Positions 1 through 13,293 of a stretch of 64,000 bases of DNA are shown piece after piece. Under the pieces are notes generated by a model. It was not told the origin of the DNA. It saw nothing but the letters and a program-made list of their open reading frames with translations, and made no database searches. This DNA is from Lepidurus packardi (lineage: Eukaryota > Arthropoda > Branchiopoda > Notostraca > Triopsidae): contig JAKZAN010000060.1 in NCBI GenBank assembly GCA_023053545.1, positions 62,001 through 126,000 of the forward strand. Direction: 5' to 3'. The position numbers were made by a program, and so were the translations under genes. Numbering within the stretch: the stretch's first letter is position 1; every line of letters begins with the position of its first letter.

Positions 1-875
1 TATACTAGTTCAAACTGGTTTAAACCGGTTAAAACTGGCTTAATCTGGTTTAAACTGGTTAAAACTAGATTATAAACTGGTTTATACCGGTGTAAACAGG
101 TCTAAACTGGTTTTAACTGGTATAAACTAGTTCAAACTGGTTTAAATTTTTTTAACAGGTCTAAACTGGTTTAAACTACTTTATTAACTGTGTTACACTG
201 GTTTAAACTTGTTTATACTAGTTCAAACTGGTTTAAACTGGTTTACACAGGTCTAAACTGATTTAAGCTAGTTTATAAACTGGTTTATACCGGTGTAAAC
301 AGGTCTAAACTGGTTCTAAATGGTATCAACTGGTTTACACAGGTCTAAACTGGTTTAAACTGGTTGATACTAGTTCAAACTGGTTGAAATTTTTTTAACA
401 GGTCTAAACTTGTTCAAACTAGTTTATAGGCTGGTTTAAAACGTTTTTAACTGGCTTAAACTGGTTTAAACCAGGCCTAAACAGGTCTAAACTGGTTTAA
501 ACTAGTTTATTAACTGTTTTACACTGGTTTAAACTTGTTTATACTAGTTCAAACTGGTTTAAACTGGTTTACACAGGTCTAAACTGGTTTAAGCGAGTTC
601 ATAAACTGGTTTATACCGGTGTAAACAGGTCTAAACTGGTTTAAGCTAGTTCATAAACTGGTTTATACCGGTGTAAACAGGTCTAAACTGGTTCTAAATG
701 GTATAAACTGGTTTACACATGTCTAAACTGGTTTATACTGGTTTATACTAGTTCAAACTGGTTTAATTTTTTTTAACAGGTCTAAGCTTGTTTAAGCTAG
801 TTTATAAACTGGTTTAAACCGTTTTTAACTGGCTTAAACTGGTTTAAACCAGGCCTAAAAAGGTCTAAACTGGTT
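1..875 (+). repeat. Satellite A, left portion, related to 13,294-14,168
   Basis: This stretch matches the sequence 13,293 bp downstream almost base for base. The shared private variant CTGATTTAAG (about 258 and 13,551) supports common descent rather than convergence of cassettes. It contains T tracts at 147-153, 390-396 and 767-774, and two 52-bp modules with GCGAGTTCAT and GCTAGTTCAT near 593-700. No gene is present. Confidence 0.8.
147..153 (+). repeat. T7-T8 tract cassette (first of many)
   Basis: A run of seven or eight T, preceded by AAA or GAAA and followed by AACAGGTCTAA, recurs through satellite A. In the first 2.6 kb the tracts lie at 147, 390, 767, 1,156, 1,389, 1,715, 2,062 and 2,509, spaced 233-447 bp. 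It is the only homopolymer run that regularly interrupts the decamer pattern. Confidence 0.85.
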
Positions 876-2615
876 TAAACTAGTTTATTAACTGTTTTAC
901 ACTGGTTTAACCTGGTTTATACTAGTTCAAACTGGTTTAAACTGGTCTACTCATGTCTAAACTGGTTTACTCATGTCTAAACTGGTTTAACGTAGTTTAT
1001 AAACTGGTTTATACTAGTTCAAACTGGTTTAAACCGGTTAAAACTGGCTTAATCTGGTTTAAACTGGTTAAAACTAGATTATAAACTGGTTTATACCGGT
1101 GTAAACAGGTCTAAACTGGTTTTAACTGGTATAAACTAGTTCAAACTGGTTTAAATTTTTTTAACAGGTCTAAACTGGTTTAAACTACTTTATTAACTGT
1201 GTTACACTGGTTTAAACTTGTTTATACTAGTTCAAACTGGTTTAAACTGGTTTACACAGGTCTAAACTGGTTTAAGCTAGTTTATAAACTTGTTTATACC
1301 GGTGTAAACAGGTCTAAACTGGTTTTAACTGGTATAAACTGGTTTACAAAGGTTTAAACTGGTTTATACTAGTTCAAACTGGTTGAAATTTTTTTAACAG
1401 GTCTAAACTTGTTCAAACTAGTTTATAAACTGGTTCAAAACGTTTTTAACTGGCTTAAACTGGTTTAAACCAGGCCTAAACAGGTCTAAGCTGGTTTAGA
1501 CTAGTTTATTAACTGTTTTTCACTGGTTTAAACTTGTTTATACTAGTTCAAACTGGTTTAAACTGGTTTACACAGGTCTAAACTGGTTTAAGCGAGTTCA
1601 TAAACTGGTTTATACCGGTGTAAACAGGTCTAAACTGGTTCTAAATGGTATAAACTGGTTTACACAGGTCTAAACTGGTTTATACTGGTTTATACAAGTT
1701 CAAACTGGTTTAAATTTTTTTAACAGGTCTAAGCTTGTTTAAGCTAGTTTATAAATTAGTTTAAACCGTTTTTAACTGGCTTAAACTGGTTTAAACCAGG
1801 CCTAAAAAGGTCTAAACTGGTTTAAACCGTTTTTAACTGGCTTAAACTGGTTTAAACCAGGCCTAAAAAGGTCTAAACTGTTTTAAACTAGTTTATTAAC
1901 TGTTTTACACTGGTTTAAACTTGTTTATACTAGTTCAAACTGGTTTAAACTGGTTTACACAGGTCTAAACTGGTTTAAGCGAGTTCATAAACTGGTTTAT
2001 ACCGGTGTAAACAGGTCTAAACTGGTTTTAACTGGTATAAGCTAGTTCAAACTGGTTTAAATTTTTTTAACAGGTCTAAACTGGTTTAAACTAGTTTATT
2101 AACTGTGTTACACTGGTTTAAACTTGTTTATACTAGTTCAAACTGGTTCGAACTGGTTTACACATGTCTAAACTGGTTTAAGCTAGTTTATAAACTAGTT
2201 TATACCGGTGTAAACAGGTCTAAACTGGTTTAAGCTAGTTTATAAACTAGTTTATACCGGTGTAAACAGGTCTAAACTGGTTCTAAATGGTATAAACTGG
2301 TTTACACAGGTCTAAACTGGTTTAAACTGGTTTATACTAGTTCAAACTGGTTTAAGCCGGTTAAAAATGACTTAATCTGGTTTAAACTGGTCAAAACCAG
2401 ATTATAAACTGGTTTATACCGGTGTAAACAGGTCTAAACTGGTTTTAACTGGTTTAAACTGGTTTACAAAGGTTTAAACTGGTTTATACTAGTTCAAACT
2501 GGTTGAAATTTTTTTAACAGGTCTAAACTTGTTTTAAGTAGTTTATAAACTGGTTTAAAACGTTTTTAACTGGCTTAAACTGGTTTAAACCAGGCCTAAA
2601 CAGGTCTAAACTGGT
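875..2615 (+). repeat. 1,741-bp higher-order repeat, copy 1
   Basis: The stretch from about 875 recurs 1,741 bp later. Anchors are TATACTAGTT at 1,010 and 2,751 after the CGTAG cassette, and TATACAAGTT at 1,691 and 3,432. Both copies carry the doubled CCGTTTTTAACTGGC/CAGGCCTAAAAAGG cassette. Single differences include TTTAGACTAG near 1,497 against TTTAAACTAG in copy 2. Left of about 861 the match decays gradually, so the boundary is approximate. Confidence 0.75.
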
Positions 2616-4204
2616 TTAAACTAGTTTATTAACTGTTTTACACTGGTTTAACCTGGTTTATACTAGTTCAAACTGGTTTAAACTGGTCTACTCATGTCTA
2701 AACTGGTTTACTCATGTCTAAACTGGTTTAACGTAGTTTATAAACTGGTTTATACTAGTTCAAACTGGTTTAAACCGGTTAAAACTGGCTTAATCTGGTT
2801 TAAACTGGTTAAAACTAGATTATAAACTGGTTTATACCGGTGTAAACAGGTCTAAACTGGTTTTAACTGGTATAAACTAGTTCAAACTGGTTTAAATTTT
2901 TTTAACAGGTCTAAACTGGTTTAAACTACTTTATTAACTGTGTTACACTGGTTTAAACTTGTTTATACTAGTTCAAACTGGTTTAAACTGGTTTACACAG
3001 GTCTAAACTGGTTTAAGCTAGTTTATAAACTTGTTTATACCGGTGTAAACAGGTCTAAACTGGTTTTAACTGGTATAAACTGGTTTACAAAGGTTTAAAC
3101 TGGTTTATACTAGTTCAAACTGGTTGAAATTTTTTTAACAGGTCTAAACTTGTTCAAACTAGTTTATAAACTGGTTCAAAACGTTTTTAACTGGCTTAAA
3201 CTGGTTTAAACCAGGCCTAAACAGGTCTAAGCTGGTTTAAACTAGTTTATTAACTGTTTTTCACTGGTTTAAACTTGTTTATACTAGTTCAAACTGGTTT
3301 AAACTGGTTTACACAGGTCTAAACTGGTTTAAGCGAGTTCATAAACTGGTTTATACCGGTGTAAACAGGTCTAAACTGGTTCTAAATGGTATAAACTGGT
3401 TTACACAGGTCTAAACTGGTTTATACTGGTTTATACAAGTTCAAACTGGTTTAAATTTTTTTAACAGGTCTAAGCTTGTTTAAGCTAGTTTATAAATTGG
3501 TTTAAACCGTTTTTAACTGGCTTAAACTGGTTTAAACCAGGCCTAAAAAGGTCTAAACTGGTTTAAACCGTTTTTAACTGGCTTAAACTGGTTTAAACCA
3601 GGCCTAAAAAGGTCTAAACTGGTTTAAACTAGTTTATTAACTGTTTTACACTGGTTTAAACTTGTTTATACTAGTTCAAACTGGTTTAAACTGGTTTACA
3701 CAGGTCTAAACTGGTTTAAGCGAGTTCATAAACTGGTTTATACCGGTGTAAACAGGTCTAAACTGGTTTTAACTAGTATAAGCTAGTTCAAACTGGTTTA
3801 AATTTTTTTAACAGGTCTAAACTGGTTTAAACTAGTTTATTAACTGTGTTACACTGGTTTAAACTTGTTTATACTAGTTCAAACTGGTTCGAACTGGTTT
3901 ACACAGGTCTAAACTGGTTTAAGCTAGTTTATAAACTAGTTTATACCGGTGTAAACAGGTCTAAACTGGTTTAAGCTAGTTTATAAACTAGTTTATACCG
4001 GTGTAAACAGGTCTAAACTGGTTTTAACTGGTTTAAACTGGTTTACAAAGGTTTAAACTGGTTTATACTAGTTCAAACTGGTTGAAATTTTTTTAACAGG
4101 TCTAAACTTGTTTTAACTAGTTTATAAACTGGTTTAAAACGTTTTTAACTGGCTTAAACTGGCTTAAACTGGTTTAAACCAGGCCTAAACAGGTCTAAAC
4201 TGGT
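2616..4204 (+). repeat. 1,741-bp higher-order repeat, copy 2 with internal deletion
   Basis: It matches copy 1 at offset 1,741 up to about 4,019, then at offset 1,579. About 162 bp present in copy 1 (about 2,279-2,440, including AAGCCGGTTAAAAATGA) is therefore missing here. After about 4,150 an additional GGCTTAAACT decamer is present. Sequence to the right follows a different cassette order. Confidence 0.7.
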
Positions 4205-6890
4205 TTAAACTAGTTTATTAACTGTTTTACACTGGTTTAAACTTGTTTATACTAGTTCAAACTGGTTTAAACTGGTTTACACAGGTCTAAACTGGTTTAA
4301 GCGAGTTCATAAACTGGTTTATACCGGTGTAAACAGGTCTAAACTGGTTTAAGCTAGTTCATAAACTGGTTTATACCGGTGTAAACAGGTCTAAACTGGT
4401 TCTAAATGGTATAAACTGGTTTACACAGGTCTACACTGGTTTATACTGGTTTCTACTAGTTCAAACTGGTTGAAATTTTTTTAATAGGTCTAAACTGGTT
4501 TAAACTAGTTTATTAACTGTGTTACACTGGTTTAAACTTGTTTATACTAGTTCAAACTGGTTTAAACTGGTTTACACAGGTATAAACTGGTTTAAGCTAG
4601 TTTATAAACTGGTTTACACCGGTGTAAACAGGTCCAAACTGGTTCTAAATGGTATAAACTGGTTTACACAGATCTAAACTGGTGTAAACTGGTTTATACT
4701 AGTTCAAACTGGTTTAAACCGGTTAAAACTGGCTTAATCTGGTTTAAACTGGTCAAAACTAGCTTATAAACTGGTTTATACCGGTGTAAACAGGTCTAAA
4801 CTGGTTTTAACTGGTATAAACTGGTTTACACAGGTCTAAACTGGTTTAAACTGGTTGATACTAGTTCAAACTGGTTGAAATTTTTTTAACAGGTCTAAAC
4901 TTGTTCAAACTAGTTTATAAACTGGTTTAAAACGTTTTTAACTGGCTTAAACTGGTTTAAACCAGGCCTAAACAGGTCTAAACTGGTTTAAACTAGTTTA
5001 TTAACTGTTTTACACTGGTTTAAACTTGTTTATACTAGTTCAAACTGGTTTAAACTGGTTTACACAGGTCTAAACTGGTTTAAGCGAGTTCATAAACTGG
5101 TTTATACCGGTGTAAACAGGTCTAAACTGGTTCTAAATGGTATAAACTGGTTTACACAGGTCTAAACTGGTTTATACTGGTTTATACAAGTTCAAACTGG
5201 TTTAAATATTTTTAACAGGTCTAAGCTTGTTTAAGCTAGTTTATAAATTGGTTTAAACCGTTTTTAACTGGCTTAAACTGGTTTAAACCAGGCCTAAAAA
5301 GGTCTAAACTGGTTTAAACCGTTTTTAACTGGCTTAAACTGGTTTAAACCAGGCCTAAAAAGGTCTAAACTGGTTTAAACTAGTTTATTAACTGTTTTAC
5401 ACTGGTTTAAACTTGTTTATACTAGTTCAAACTGGTTTAAACTGGTTTACACAGGTCTAAACTGGTTTAAGCGAGTTCATAAACTGGTTTATACCGGTGT
5501 AAACAGGTCTAAACTGGTTTTAACTGGTATAAGCTAGTTCAAACTGGTTTAAATTTTTTTAACAGGTCTAAACTGGTTTAAACTAGTTTATTAACTGTGT
5601 TACACTGGTTTAAACTTGTTTATACTAGTTCAAACTGGTTCGAACTGGTTTACACAGGTCTAAACTGGTTTAAGCTAGTTTATAAACTAGTTTATACCGG
5701 TGTAAACAGGTCTAAACTGGTTTAAGCTAGTTTATAAACTAGTTTATACCGGTGTAAACAGGTCTAAACTGGTTCTAAATGGTATAAACTGGTTTACACA
5801 GGTCTAAACTGGTTTAAACTGGTTTATACTAGTTCAAACTGGTTTAAGCCGGTTAAAAATGGCTTAATCTGGTTTAAACTGGTCAAAACCAGATTATAAA
5901 CTGGTTTATACCGGTGTAAACAGGTCTAAACTGGTTTTAACTGGTTTAAACTGGTTTACAAAGGTTTAAACTGGTTTATACTAGTTCAAACTGGTTGAAA
6001 TTTTTTTAACAGGTCTAAACTTGTTTTAACTAGTTTATAAACTGGTTTAAAACGTTTTTAACTGGCTTAAACTGGCTTAAACTGGTTTAAACCAGGCCTA
6101 AACAGGTCTAAACTGGTTTAAACTAGTTTATTAACTGTTTTACACTGGTTTAAACTTGTTTATACTAGTTCAAACTGGTTTAAACTGGTTTACACAGGTC
6201 TAAACTGGTTTAAGCGAGTTCATAAACTGGTTTATACCGGTGTAAACAGGTCTAAACTGGTTTAAGCTAGTTCATAAACTGGTTTATACCGGTGTAAACA
6301 GGTCTAAACTGGTTCTAAATGGTATAAACTGGTTTACACAGGTCTAAACTGGTTTATACTGGTTTCTACTAGTTCAAACTGGTTGAAATTTTTTTAACAG
6401 GTCTAAACTGGTTTAAACTAGTTTATTAACTGTGTTACACTGGTTTAAACTTGTTTATACTAGTTCAAACTGGTTTAAACTGGTTTACACAGGTATAAAC
6501 TGGTTTAAGCTAGTTTATAAACTGGTTTACACCGGTGTAAACAGGTCCAAACTGGTTCTAAATGGTATAAACTGGTTTACACAGATCTAAACTGGTGTAA
6601 ACTGGTTTATACTAGTTCAAACTGGTTTAAACCGGTTAAAACTGGCTTAATCTGGTTTAAACTGGTCAAAACTAGATTATAAACTGGTTTATACCGGTGT
6701 AAACAGGTCTAAACTGGTTTTAACTGGTATAAACTGGTTTACACAGGTCTAAACTGGTTTAAACTGGTTGATACTAGTTCAAACTGGTTGAAATTTTTTT
6801 AACAGGTCTAAACTTGTTCAAACTAGTTTATAAACTGGTTTAAAATGTTTTTAACTGGCTTAAACTGGTTTAAACCAGGCCTAAACAGGT
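4148..6890 (+). repeat. 1,913-bp spaced repeat pair
   Basis: Markers recur at offset 1,913: the doubled GGCTTAAACT decamer at 4,148 and 6,061, TTCTACTAG at 4,451 and 6,364, GGTATAAAC at about 4,579 and 6,492, and CTGGTTGATA at 4,851 and 6,764. The match ends after about 4,990/6,900, where one copy gains a second GCTAGTTCAT module. No coding capacity. Confidence 0.7.
4612..4629. repeat. 18-bp perfect palindrome in satellite A (example)
   Basis: GTTTACACCGGTGTAAAC reads the same on both strands. It arises in cassettes where TTTATACCGGTGT is TTTACACCGGTGT. Further copies begin at 6,525, 7,308, 10,208, 23,308, 25,695, 30,723 and 32,736, and others follow in the right half. The more common TTTATACCGGTGTAAAC form has one mismatched pair. 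Confidence 0.85.
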
Positions 6891-7440
6891 CTAAACTGGT
6901 TTAAACTAGTTTATTAACTGTTTTACACTGGTTTAAACTTGTTTATACTAGTTCAAACTGGTTTAAACTGGTTTACACAGGTCTAAACTGGTTTAAGCGA
7001 GTTCATAAACTGGTTTATACCGGTGTAAACAGGTCTAAACTGGTTTAAGCTAGTTCATAAACTGGTTTATACCGGTGTAAACAGGTCTAAACTGGTTCTA
7101 AATGGTATAAACTGGTTTACACAGGTCTAAACTGGTTTATACTGGTTTCTACTAGTTCAAACTGGTTGAAATTTTTTTAACAGGTCTAAACTGGTTTAAA
7201 CTAGTTTATTAACTGTGTTACACTGGTTTAAACTTGTTTATACTAGTTCAAACTGGTTTAAACTGGTTTACACAAGTATAAACTGGTTTAAGCTAGTTTA
7301 TAAACTGGTTTACACCGGTGTAAACAGGTCCAAACTGGTTCTAAATGGTATAAACTGGTTTACACAGATCTAAACTGGTGTAAACTGGTTTATACTAGTT
7401 CAAACTGGTTTAAACCGGTTAAAACTGGCTTAATCTGGTT
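6115..7440 (+). repeat. 783-bp tandem duplication, about 1.7 copies
   Basis: TTCTACTAG at 6,364 and 7,147, the GGTATAAAC/AGTATAAAC marker at about 6,492 and 7,275, and an 18-bp palindrome at 6,525 and 7,308 are all spaced 783 bp. The copies diverge after about 7,440, where GGTTAAAACTAG replaces GGTCAAAACTAG. Confidence 0.65.
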
Positions 7441-9900
7441 TAAACTGGTTAAAACTAGATTATAAACTGGTTTATACCGGTGTAAACAGGTCTAAACTGG
7501 TTTTAACTGGTATAAACTAGTTCAAACTGGTTTAAATTTTTTTAACAGGTCTAAACTGGTTTAAACTACTTTATTAACTGTGTTACACAGGTTTAAACTT
7601 GTTTATACTAGTTCAAACTGGTTTAAACTGGTTTACACAGGTCTAAACTGGTTTAAGCTAGTTTATAAACTGGTTTATACCGGTGTAAACAGGTCTAAAC
7701 TGGTTCTAAATGGTATCAACTGGTTTACACAGGTCTAAACTGGTTTAAACTGGTTGATACTAGTTCAAACTGGTTGAAATTTTTTTAACAGGTCTAAACT
7801 TGTTCAAACTAGTTTATAGGCTGGTTTAAAACGTTTTTAACTGGCTTAAACTGGTTTAAACCAGGCCTAAACAGGTCTAAACTGGTTTAAACTAGTTTAT
7901 TAACTGTTTTACACTGGTATAAACTTGTTTATACTAGTTCAAACTGGTTTAAACTGGTTTACACAGGTCTAAACTGGTTTAAGCGAGTTCATAAACTGGT
8001 TTATACCGGTGTAAACAGGTCTAAACTGGTTTAAGCTAGTTCATAAACTGGTTTATACCGGTGTAAACAGGTCTAAACTGGTTCTAAATGGTATAAACTG
8101 GTTTACACAGGTCTAAACTGGTGTAAACTGGTTTATACTAGTTCAAACTGGTTTAAACCGGTTCAAACTGGCTTAATCTGGTTTAAACTCGTCAAAACTA
8201 GATTATAAACTGTTTTATACCGGTGTAAACAGGTCTAAACTGGTTTTAACTGGTATAAACTGGTTTACACAGGTCTAAACTGGTTTAAACTGGTTGATAC
8301 TAGTTCAAACTGGTTGAAATTTTTTTAACAGGTCTAAACTTGTTCAAACTAGTTTAGAAACTGGTTTAAAACGTTTTTAACTGGCTTAAACTGGTTTAAA
8401 CCAGGCCTAAACAGGTCTAAACTGGTTTAAACTAGTTTATTAACTGTTTTAAACTGGTTTACACTTGTTTATACTAGTTCAAACTGGTTTAAACTGGTTT
8501 ACACAGGTCTAAACTGGTTTAAGCGAGTTCATAAACTGGTTTATACCGGTGTAAACAGGTCTAAACTGGTTTAAGCTAGTTCATAAACTGGTTTATACCG
8601 GTGTAAACAGGTCTAAACTGGTTCTAAATGGTATAAACTGGTTTACACAGGTCTAAACTGGTTTATACTGGTTTATACTAGTTCAAACTGGTTTAAATTT
8701 TTTTTAACAGGTCTAAGCTTGTTTAAGCTAGTTTATAAACTGGTTTAAACCGTTTTTAACTTTCTTAAACTGGTTTAAACCAGGCCTAAAAAGGTCTAAA
8801 CTGGTTTAAACTAGTTTATTAACTGTTTTACACTGGTTTAACCTGGTTTATACTAGTTCAAACTGGTTTAAACTGGTCTACTCATGTCTAAACTGGTTTA
8901 CTCATGTCTAAACTGGTTTAACGTAGTTTATAAACTGGTTTATACTAGTTCAAACTGGTTTAAACCGGTTAAAACTGGCTTAATCTGGTTTAAACTGGTT
9001 AAAACTAGACTATAAACTGGTTTATACCGGTGTAAACAGGTCTGAACTGGTTTTAACTGGTATAAACTAGTTCAAACTGGTTTAAATTTTTTTAACAGGT
9101 CTAAACTGGTTTAAACTACTTTATTAACTGTGTTACACTGGTTTAAACTTGTTTATACTAGTTCAAACTGGTTTAAACTGGTTTACACAGGTCTAAACTG
9201 GTTTAAGCTAGTTTATAAACTGGTTTATACCGGTGTAAACAGGTCTAAACTGGTTTTAACTGGTATAAACTGGTTTACAAAGGTTTAAACTGGTTTACAA
9301 AGGTTTAAACTGGTTTATACTAGTTCAAACTGGTTGAAATTTTTTTAACAGGTCTAAACTTGTTCAAACTAGTTTATAAACTGGTTCAAAACGTTTTTAA
9401 CTGGCTTAAACTGGTTTAAACCAGGCCTAAACAGGTCTAAGCTGGTTTAAACTAGTTTATTAACTGTTTTTCACTGGTTTAAACTTGTTTATACTAGTTC
9501 AAACTGGTTTAAACTGGTTTACACAGGTCTAAACTGGTTTAAGCGAGTTCATAAACTGGTTTATACCGGTGTAAACAGGTCTAAACTGGTTCTAAATGGT
9601 ATAAACTGGTTTACACAGGTCTAAACTGGTTTATACTGGTTTATACAAGTTCAAACTGGTTTAAATTTTTTAACAGGTCTAAGCTTGTTTAAGCTAGTTT
9701 ATAAATTGGTTTAAACCGTTTTTAACTGGCTTAAACTGGTTTAAACCAGGCCTAAAAAGGTCTAAACTGGTTTAAACCGTTTTTAACTGGCTTAAACTGG
9801 TTTAAACCAGGCCTAAAAAGGTCTAAACTGGTTTAAACTAGTTTATTAACTGTTTTACACTGGTTTAAACTTGTTTATACCAGTTCAAACTGGTTTAAAC
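7441..9900 (+). repeat. Satellite A block shared with 19.7-21.6 kb
   Basis: The private variant GTGTTACACAGG follows CTACTTTATTAACT at about 7,566 and again at about 19,785, offset 12,219. Later anchors run at 11,678 (8,941 and 20,619) and then 11,658 (9,642 and 21,300). The 20-bp change is explained by a duplicated TTTACAAAGG pair at 9,281-9,305. Contains no gene. Confidence 0.65.
8100..9060 (+). repeat. 2,157-bp spaced repeat, left copy
   Basis: Shares unusual variants with 10,257-11,217: CTCGTC at 8,188 and 10,345, CTTTCTTAAAC near 8,758 and 10,917, the AAACTAGACTAT unit, and GGTCTGAACTGG near 9,040 and 11,198. All are at offset 2,157. Confidence 0.75.
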
Positions 9901-10256
9901 TTTTCTACTCATGTCTAAACTGGTTTACTCATGTCTAAACTGGTTTATACTAGTTCAAACTGGTTTAAACCGGTTAAAACTGGTTAAAACTAGATTATAA
10001 ACTGGTTTATACCGGTGTAAACAGGTCTAAACTGGTTTTAACTGGTATAAACTAGTTCAAACTGGTTTAAATTTTTTTAACAGGTCTAAACTGGTTTAAA
10101 CTACTTTATTAACTGTGTTAAACTGGTTTAAACTTGTTTATACTAGTTCAAACTGGTTTAAACTGGTTTACACAGGTCTAAACTGGTTTAAGCTAGTTTA
10201 TAAACTGGTTTACACCGGTGTAAACAGGTCCAAACTGGTTCTGAATGGTATAAACT

Positions 10257-11217
10257 GGTTTACACAGGTCTAAACTGGTGTAAACTGGTTTATACTAGTT
10301 CAAACTGGTTTAAACCGGTTCAAACTGGCTTAATCTGGTTTAAACTCGTCAAAACTAGATTATAAACTGTTTTATACCGGTGTAAACAGGTCTAAACTGG
10401 TTTTAACTGGTATAAACTGGTTTACACAGGTCTAAACTGGTTTAAACTGGTTGATACTAGTTCAAACTGGTTGAAATTTTTTTAACAGGTCTAAACTTGT
10501 TCAAACTAGTTTAGAAACTGGTTTAAAACGTTTTTAACTGGCTTAAACTGGTTTAAACCAGGCCTAAACAGGTCTAAACTGGTTTAAACTAGTTTATTAA
10601 CTGTTTTAAACTGGTTTACACTTGTTTATACTAGTTCAAACTGGTTTAAACTGGTTTACACAGGTCTAAACTGGTTTAAGCGAGTTCATAAACTGGTTTA
10701 TACCGGTGTAAACAGGTCTAAACTGGTTTAAGCTAGTTCATAAACTGGTTTATACCGGTGTAAACAGGTCTAAACTGGTTCTAAATGGTATAAACTGGTT
10801 TACACAGGTCTAAACTGGTTTATACTGGTTTATACTAGTTCAAACTGGTTTAAATTTTTTTTAACAGGTCTAAGCTTGTTTAAGCTAGTTTATAAACTGG
10901 TTTAAACCGTTTTTAACTTTCTTAAACTGGTTTAAACCAGGCCTAAAAAGGTCTAAACTGGTTTAAACTAGTTTATTAACTGTTTTACACTGGTTTAACC
11001 TGGTTTATACTAGTTCAAACTGGTTTAAACTGGTCTACTCATGTCTAAACTGGTTTACTCATGTCTAAACTGGTTTAACGTAGTTTATAAACTGGTTTAT
11101 ACTAGTTCAAACTGGTTTAAACCGGTTAAAACTGGCTTAATCTGGTTTAAACTGGTTAAAACTAGACTATAAACTGGTTTATACCGGTGTAAACAGGTCT
11201 GAACTGGTTTTAACTGG
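10257..11217 (+). repeat. 2,157-bp spaced repeat, right copy
   Basis: Right member of the pair described for 8,100-9,060. CTCGTC occurs a third time at about 25,832 in a related but more diverged context, so this cassette lineage is older than the 2,157-bp event. Confidence 0.75.
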
Positions 11218-13293
11218 TATAAACTAGTTCAAACTGGTTGAAATTTTTTTAACAGGTCTAAACTGGTTTAAACTAGTTTATTAACTGTGTTAAACTGGTT
11301 TAAACTTGTTTATACTAGTTCAAACTGGTTTAAACTGGTTTACACAGGTCTAAACTGGTTTAAGCTAGTTTATAAACTGGTTTATACCGGTGTAAACAGG
11401 TCTAAACTGGTTCTAAATGGTATAAACTGGTTTACACAGGTCTAAACTGGTTTAAACTGGTTTATACTAGTTCAAACTGGTTTAAGCCGGTTAAAACTGG
11501 CTTAATCTGGTTTAAACTGGTCAAAACCAGATTATAAACTGGTTTATACCGGTGTAAACAGGTCTAAACTGGTTTTAACTGGTATAAACTGGTTTACAAA
11601 GGTTTAAACTGGTTTATACTAGTTCAAACTGGTTGAAATTTTTTTAACAGGTCTAAACTTGTTTTAACTAGTTTATAAACTGGTTTAAAACGTTTTTAAC
11701 TGGCTTAAACTGGCTTAAACTGGTTTAAACCAGGCCTAAACAGGTCTTAACTGGTTTAAACTAGTTTATTAACTGTTTTACACTGGTTTAAACTTGTTTA
11801 TACTAGTTCAAACTGGTTTAAACTGGTTTACACAGGTCTAAACTGGTTTAAGCTAGTTTATAAACTGGTTTATACCTTTGTAAACAGGTCTAAACTGGTT
11901 CTAAATGGCATAAACTGGTTTACACAGGTCTAACCTGGTTTAAACTGGTTTATACTAGTTCAAACTGGTTTAGACTGGTCTACTCATGTCAAAACTTGTT
12001 TACTCATGTCTAAACTGGTTTAAGGTAGTTTATAGACTGGTTTATACTAGTTCAAACTGGTTTAAACCGGTTAAAACTGGCTTAATCTGGTTTAAACTGG
12101 TCAAAACTAGATTATAAACTGGTTTATACCGGTGTAAACAGGTCTAAACTGGTTTTAACTGGTATAAACTGGTTTAAACAGGTCTAAACTGGTTTAAACT
12201 GGTTTATACTAGTTCAAACTGGTTGAAATTTTTTTAACAGGTCTAAACTGGTTTAAACTAGTTTATAAACTGGTTTACACCTTTGTAAACAGGTCCAAAC
12301 TGGTTCTAAATGGTATAAACTGGTTTACACAGGTCTAAACTGGTTTAAACTGGTTTATACTAGTTCAAACTGGTCTAAGCCGGTTAAAACTGGCTTAATC
12401 TGGTTTAAACTTATCAAAACTAGATTATAAACTGGTTTATACCGGTGTAAACAGGTCTAAACTGGTTTTAACTGGTATAAACTGGTTTACACAGGTCTAA
12501 ACTGGTTTAAACTGGTTGATACTAGTTCAAACTGGTTGAAATTTTTTTCACAGGTCTAAACTTGTTCAAACTAGTTTATAAACTGGTTTAAAACGTTTTT
12601 AACTGGCTTAAACTGGTTTAAACCAGGCCTAAACAGGTCTAAACTGGTTTAAACTAGTTTTTTAACTGTTTTACACTGTTTTAAACTTGTTTATACTAGT
12701 TCAAACTGGTTTAAACTGGTTTACACAGGTCTAAACTGGTTTAAGCTAGTTTATAAACTGGTTTACACCTTTGTAAACAGGTCCAAACTGGTTCTAAATG
12801 GTATAAACTGGTTTACACAGGTCTAAACTGGTTTAAACTGGTTTATACTAGTTCAAACTGGTTTAAGCCGGTTAAAACTGGCTTAACCTGGTTTAAACTG
12901 GTCAAAACTAGATTATAAACTGGTTTAAACCGGTGTAAACAGGTCTAAACTGGTTTTAACTGGTATAAACTGGTTTACACAGGTCTAAACTGGTTTATAC
13001 TGGTTTATACTAGTTCAAACTGGTTTAATTTTTTTTAACAGGTCTAAGCTTGTTTAAGCTAGTTTATAAACTGGTTTAAACCGTTTTTAACTGGCTTAAA
13101 CTGGTTTAAACCAGGCCTAAAAAGGTCTAAACTGGTTTAAACTAGTTTATTAACTGTTTTACACTGGTTTAACCTGGTTTATACTAGTTCAAACTGGTTT
13201 AAACTGGTCTACTCATGTCTAAACTGGTTTACTCATGTCTAAACTGGTTTAACGTAATGTATAAACTGGTTTAACGTAGTTTATAAACTGGTT
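11218..13293 (+). repeat. Satellite A, mixed cassettes with first type-B TACTCATG marker
   Basis: Cassettes here combine TACCTTTGTAAAC (near 11,875) with the TACTCATGTCAAAAC form of the marker at 11,980 and the AAGGTAGTTTATAGACTGG follow-on. CACCTTTGTAAAC occurs near 12,280 and 12,769. At 13,251-13,272 a 22-bp step, AACGTAATGTATAAACTGG plus three T, stands directly before its near-identical AACGTAGTTTATAAACTGG partner: a local tandem duplication. No gene. Confidence 0.7.

Noticed and set aside
140..170. Yeast-type replication origin consensus in T-rich cassettes
   Set aside because: No match to WTTTAYRTTTW was found; the T tracts are followed by AACAGG and lack the core pattern.
2140..2165. 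CENP-B box near TTCGAACTGGTTTACAC
   Set aside because: Only the TTCG half fits. The required CGGG in the second half is missing in every copy examined.
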